6,107 nucleotides of DNA from Bacillota bacterium (lineage in GTDB: Bacteria; Bacillota; DTU030): contig DUVO01000050.1 in assembly GCA_012841005.1 (NCBI GenBank), forward strand, positions 1 through 6,107, written 5' to 3'. This document shows, one piece after another, positions 4,226 to 6,107 of this stretch. Both the position numbers and the translations under genes were made by a program. Position 1 is the stretch's first letter. Every line of letters starts with the position of its first letter. The notes below the pieces were generated by a model. That model made no database searches. It was not told the DNA's origin and saw nothing but the letters and a program-made list of their open reading frames with translations.

Positions 4226-6107
4226 GTGATTAAAAAAACCTGTGTCTGGGTCCTCTGTATGCTTTTTTTCCTCACCACTGTTGCCACCGGCTGTGCCGGA
4301 AACAATCCTGGAGGGGGAGAAAGAGACATAGGAGAAATAGTGGAACCGCCGCCGGCCCTGGCTGTGGAATTTGCCTCCTACCGGGAGGTGCCGGTGGATT
4401 TTTCCCCGGCGGTGGAGCCCTACCAGGTGGAAGAGGGCCTGGCCAATGTAACCAACAGGGAGATGTTTTATCTTTCTCCCGCGGCGGAAAGGTTATTGGT
4501 GGAGAACGGCTTTGTGGTGGTGCCCGATACCCAGCGTGAGTTTTTTATCCTGTATGAGATGAATCGTTATAAACCGGTCCCCAGCTTTATCACCACCGAT
4601 TCAATTCTGCACAACTACCACCTCTTCTTCAGCCATCTCCTGCGGGTTATAGAGAAGGAGCAGCTGGCCCCAGCCCTGCAAGAGCTTACCCGGGCCATGC
4701 TCTCCGAGTCGGAAAAACAGTATGAAGTCCTCAAGGGGACAGAATGGGAAAATGCCGCCGCCCGGAACCGGGCCTTCTTTGCCGTGGGCGGAAGGCTTTT
4801 GGACCCGGAGTTTCCTGTGCCGGAACCGGTGCAGGAGAAAGTGGCAGAAGAGCTGAAGCTGATTGAAGCCCAGGCAGGCATCCAGGCTTCTCCTCTCATG
4901 AATATGGGGCAGGATCTGGAAGCACCTGAGGCCCTGCAGGAGGATTACTCCCAGTACATAGTCCGGGGCCACTATAGCAGCAGCGAACTTCTCCAGTCCT
5001 ACTTCAAGGCTATGATGTGGTACGGGAGGATGACCTTCCGCCTGAAAAGTGAGGATGAGACCAGATCGGCCCTTCTCATGACCCTGGCCCTGAACCAGGG
5101 GGATAACGCCCAGAAATGGGACGCTATCTACCAGCCTACTACCTTCTTTGTCGGGAAAAGCGACGACCTGTCCTACCTGGAATACCGGGATCTGCTGGCA
5201 GAGATCTACGGCCAGGGGGCCGGGCTGGAGGAGATTGTGGCTGATGAAGAAAAATGGGAAACTTTCCGGGCAAAGGTGTCAGAGCTGCGCCCTCCCGTGA
5301 TAAACTCCATTCCCATCTTCGAAGAAGAAATACAGCCCGACCGCACCGGGGAAATCATGGGTTTTCGGTTTATGGGTCAGCGTTTTACCCTGGATGCGGC
5401 CATTTTCCAGCGGCTGGTCTACCGGGAGGTGCAGGAAAACCGTCGGGCGGAGCGGCGGATGCTGCCCCGAGCCCTGGATATCCCCGCCGCCATGGGTTCT
5501 GTGGAGGCTTATAACATCCTGGCGGAGGCAGGGGAAACCGATTACCGTGGCTATAGCGAAAATATGGGCAAAATCCAGGCATTTATTGCCGGCCTGGGAC
5601 AGGACACCTGGACCCAGAACCTGTACTGGAGCTGGCTCTATACCCTCAATCCCCTGTTGGCCGAAAAGGGGGAAGGGTATCCCTCCTTTATGAACAACCG
5701 GGCCTGGACCAGAAAGGAGCTCAACACCTTTCTGGGGAGCTGGACGGAGCTCAAGCATGATACCATCCTCTATGCCAAGCAGGTCTATGCCGAGATGGGG
5801 GGCGGTGCCGAAGATGTGGACGACCGGGGCTATGTGGAGCCCAACCCCCACCTCTACGCCCGCCTGGCCGCTCTGGTAGCTATGACCAGGGATGGCCTTG
5901 CCGCCCGGGCGCTCCTGGGTGAAAGGGACCGGGAGAGCCTGGATCGGCTGGAAGAGCTAGCCCTGGCCCTGAAGACTATTTCAGAGAAGGAACTTTCCAA
6001 TGTTCCCCTCACCGAAGAGGAATATGACCTGATCCGCTCCTACGGCGGGCAGCTGGAGCATTTCTGGCTGGAGGCCCTGCGGGATGAAGGGATAGATCAC
6101 CGCTCGG
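4226..6107 (+). CDS. DUF3160-type lipoprotein, 3' partial
   Basis: The frame is open from the GTG at 4226 to the last base (627 codons, no stop), so the C-terminus lies beyond the window. Residues 1-22 are a lipoprotein signal: K3-K4, a hydrophobic core, and the lipobox A-T-G-C23. A Gly/Asn-rich linker follows. The protein should therefore be lipid-anchored on the outer face of the membrane. The body shows patterns I associate with DUF3160: I122-T-T-D-S-I-L-H-N-Y-H132, Q291-G-D-N, F307-F-V-G-K-S-D-D-L315, an R-x-M-L-P-R-A-L-D stretch near 415, S505-W-T-E-L-K-H-D-T-I-L-Y-A-K-Q519, and G535-Y-V-E-P-N-P. It is rich in Trp and Tyr. The family has no established function; conserved Asp, His and Glu residues suggest a binding or catalytic cleft, but that is inference. 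GC content is higher than in the first half of the window. An ATG at 4217 is the alternative start. Confidence 0.92.
   Translation, partial: MIKKTCVWVLCMLFFLTTVATGCAGNNPGGGERDIGEIVEPPPALAVEFASYREVPVDFSPAVEPYQVEEGLANVTNREMFYLSPAAERLLVENGFVVVPDTQREFFILYEMNRYKPVPSFITTDSILHNYHLFFSHLLRVIEKEQLAPALQELTRAMLSESEKQYEVLKGTEWENAAARNRAFFAVGGRLLDPEFPVPEPVQEKVAEELKLIEAQAGIQASPLMNMGQDLEAPEALQEDYSQYIVRGHYSSSELLQSYFKAMMWYGRMTFRLKSEDETRSALLMTLALNQGDNAQKWDAIYQPTTFFVGKSDDLSYLEYRDLLAEIYGQGAGLEEIVADEEKWETFRAKVSELRPPVINSIPIFEEEIQPDRTGEIMGFRFMGQRFTLDAAIFQRLVYREVQENRRAERRMLPRALDIPAAMGSVEAYNILAEAGETDYRGYSENMGKIQAFIAGLGQDTWTQNLYWSWLYTLNPLLAEKGEGYPSFMNNRAWTRKELNTFLGSWTELKHDTILYAKQVYAEMGGGAEDVDDRGYVEPNPHLYARLAALVAMTRDGLAARALLGERDRESLDRLEELALALKTISEKELSNVPLTEEEYDLIRSYGGQLEHFWLEALRDEGIDHRS

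Noticed and set aside
5279..5851. 190-codon open frame on the - strand, plus + strand frames at 5254-5514 and 5394-5693
   Set aside because: All overlap the continuous DUF3160 reading frame, which carries the recognisable motifs. They are shadows in high-GC sequence.

Overview
The window looks like chromosomal DNA from a low- to mid-GC Firmicute, probably a Clostridia or Peptococcaceae-type anaerobe. The reasons are strong AGGAGG-type ribosome binding sites, GTG/TTG start candidates, a TGGACA-N17-TATAAT promoter, a classic hairpin-plus-U terminator, and the gene families present. This placement is an inference; no rRNA or other marker gene is present. All six recognisable genes lie on the + strand. 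There is no tRNA, rRNA, CRISPR array, transposase or clear mobile-element end.

Layout. (1) Bases 1-414 hold the 3' end of a membrane-bound 4Fe-4S protein of the NapH/YccM/NosR type, cut by the left edge. (2) Bases 561-1709 encode a complete secreted D-Ala-D-Ala carboxypeptidase (PBP5/DacF type) with all three active-site motifs. It is preceded by AT-rich promoter sequence and closed by a strong terminator at 1728-1768. (3) Bases 1778-2683 form a compact two-gene unit. A near-consensus promoter with a dyad over the predicted start point and an 8-base tandem repeat in the leader precedes a 159-aa conserved hypothetical protein. A 115-aa degenerate GIY-YIG-like protein follows in the same frame, after two adjacent stop codons. 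(4) Bases 2684-2974 are a noncoding gap. (5) Bases 2975-4030 encode a complete ADP-ribosylglycohydrolase (DraG family) with its metal-binding motifs. (6) From 4226 to the right edge runs a large DUF3160-type lipoprotein, open to the last base and therefore truncated. It has no stop in the window and is easy to overlook if only complete ORFs are considered.

The genes do not form one obvious pathway. The carboxypeptidase trims peptidoglycan outside the membrane. The DUF3160 lipoprotein should also sit on the outer face of the membrane. The glycohydrolase should act in the cytoplasm on ADP-ribosylated targets, but no ADP-ribosyltransferase is visible. Base composition rises from about 40% GC in genes 1 and 4 to about 60-70% in sampled parts of genes 5 and 6, so the two halves of the window may have different histories. 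The least explained parts are the two-gene hypothetical/GIY-YIG unit and the glycohydrolase/DUF3160 neighbourhood. Neither can be called a new system from this window alone.
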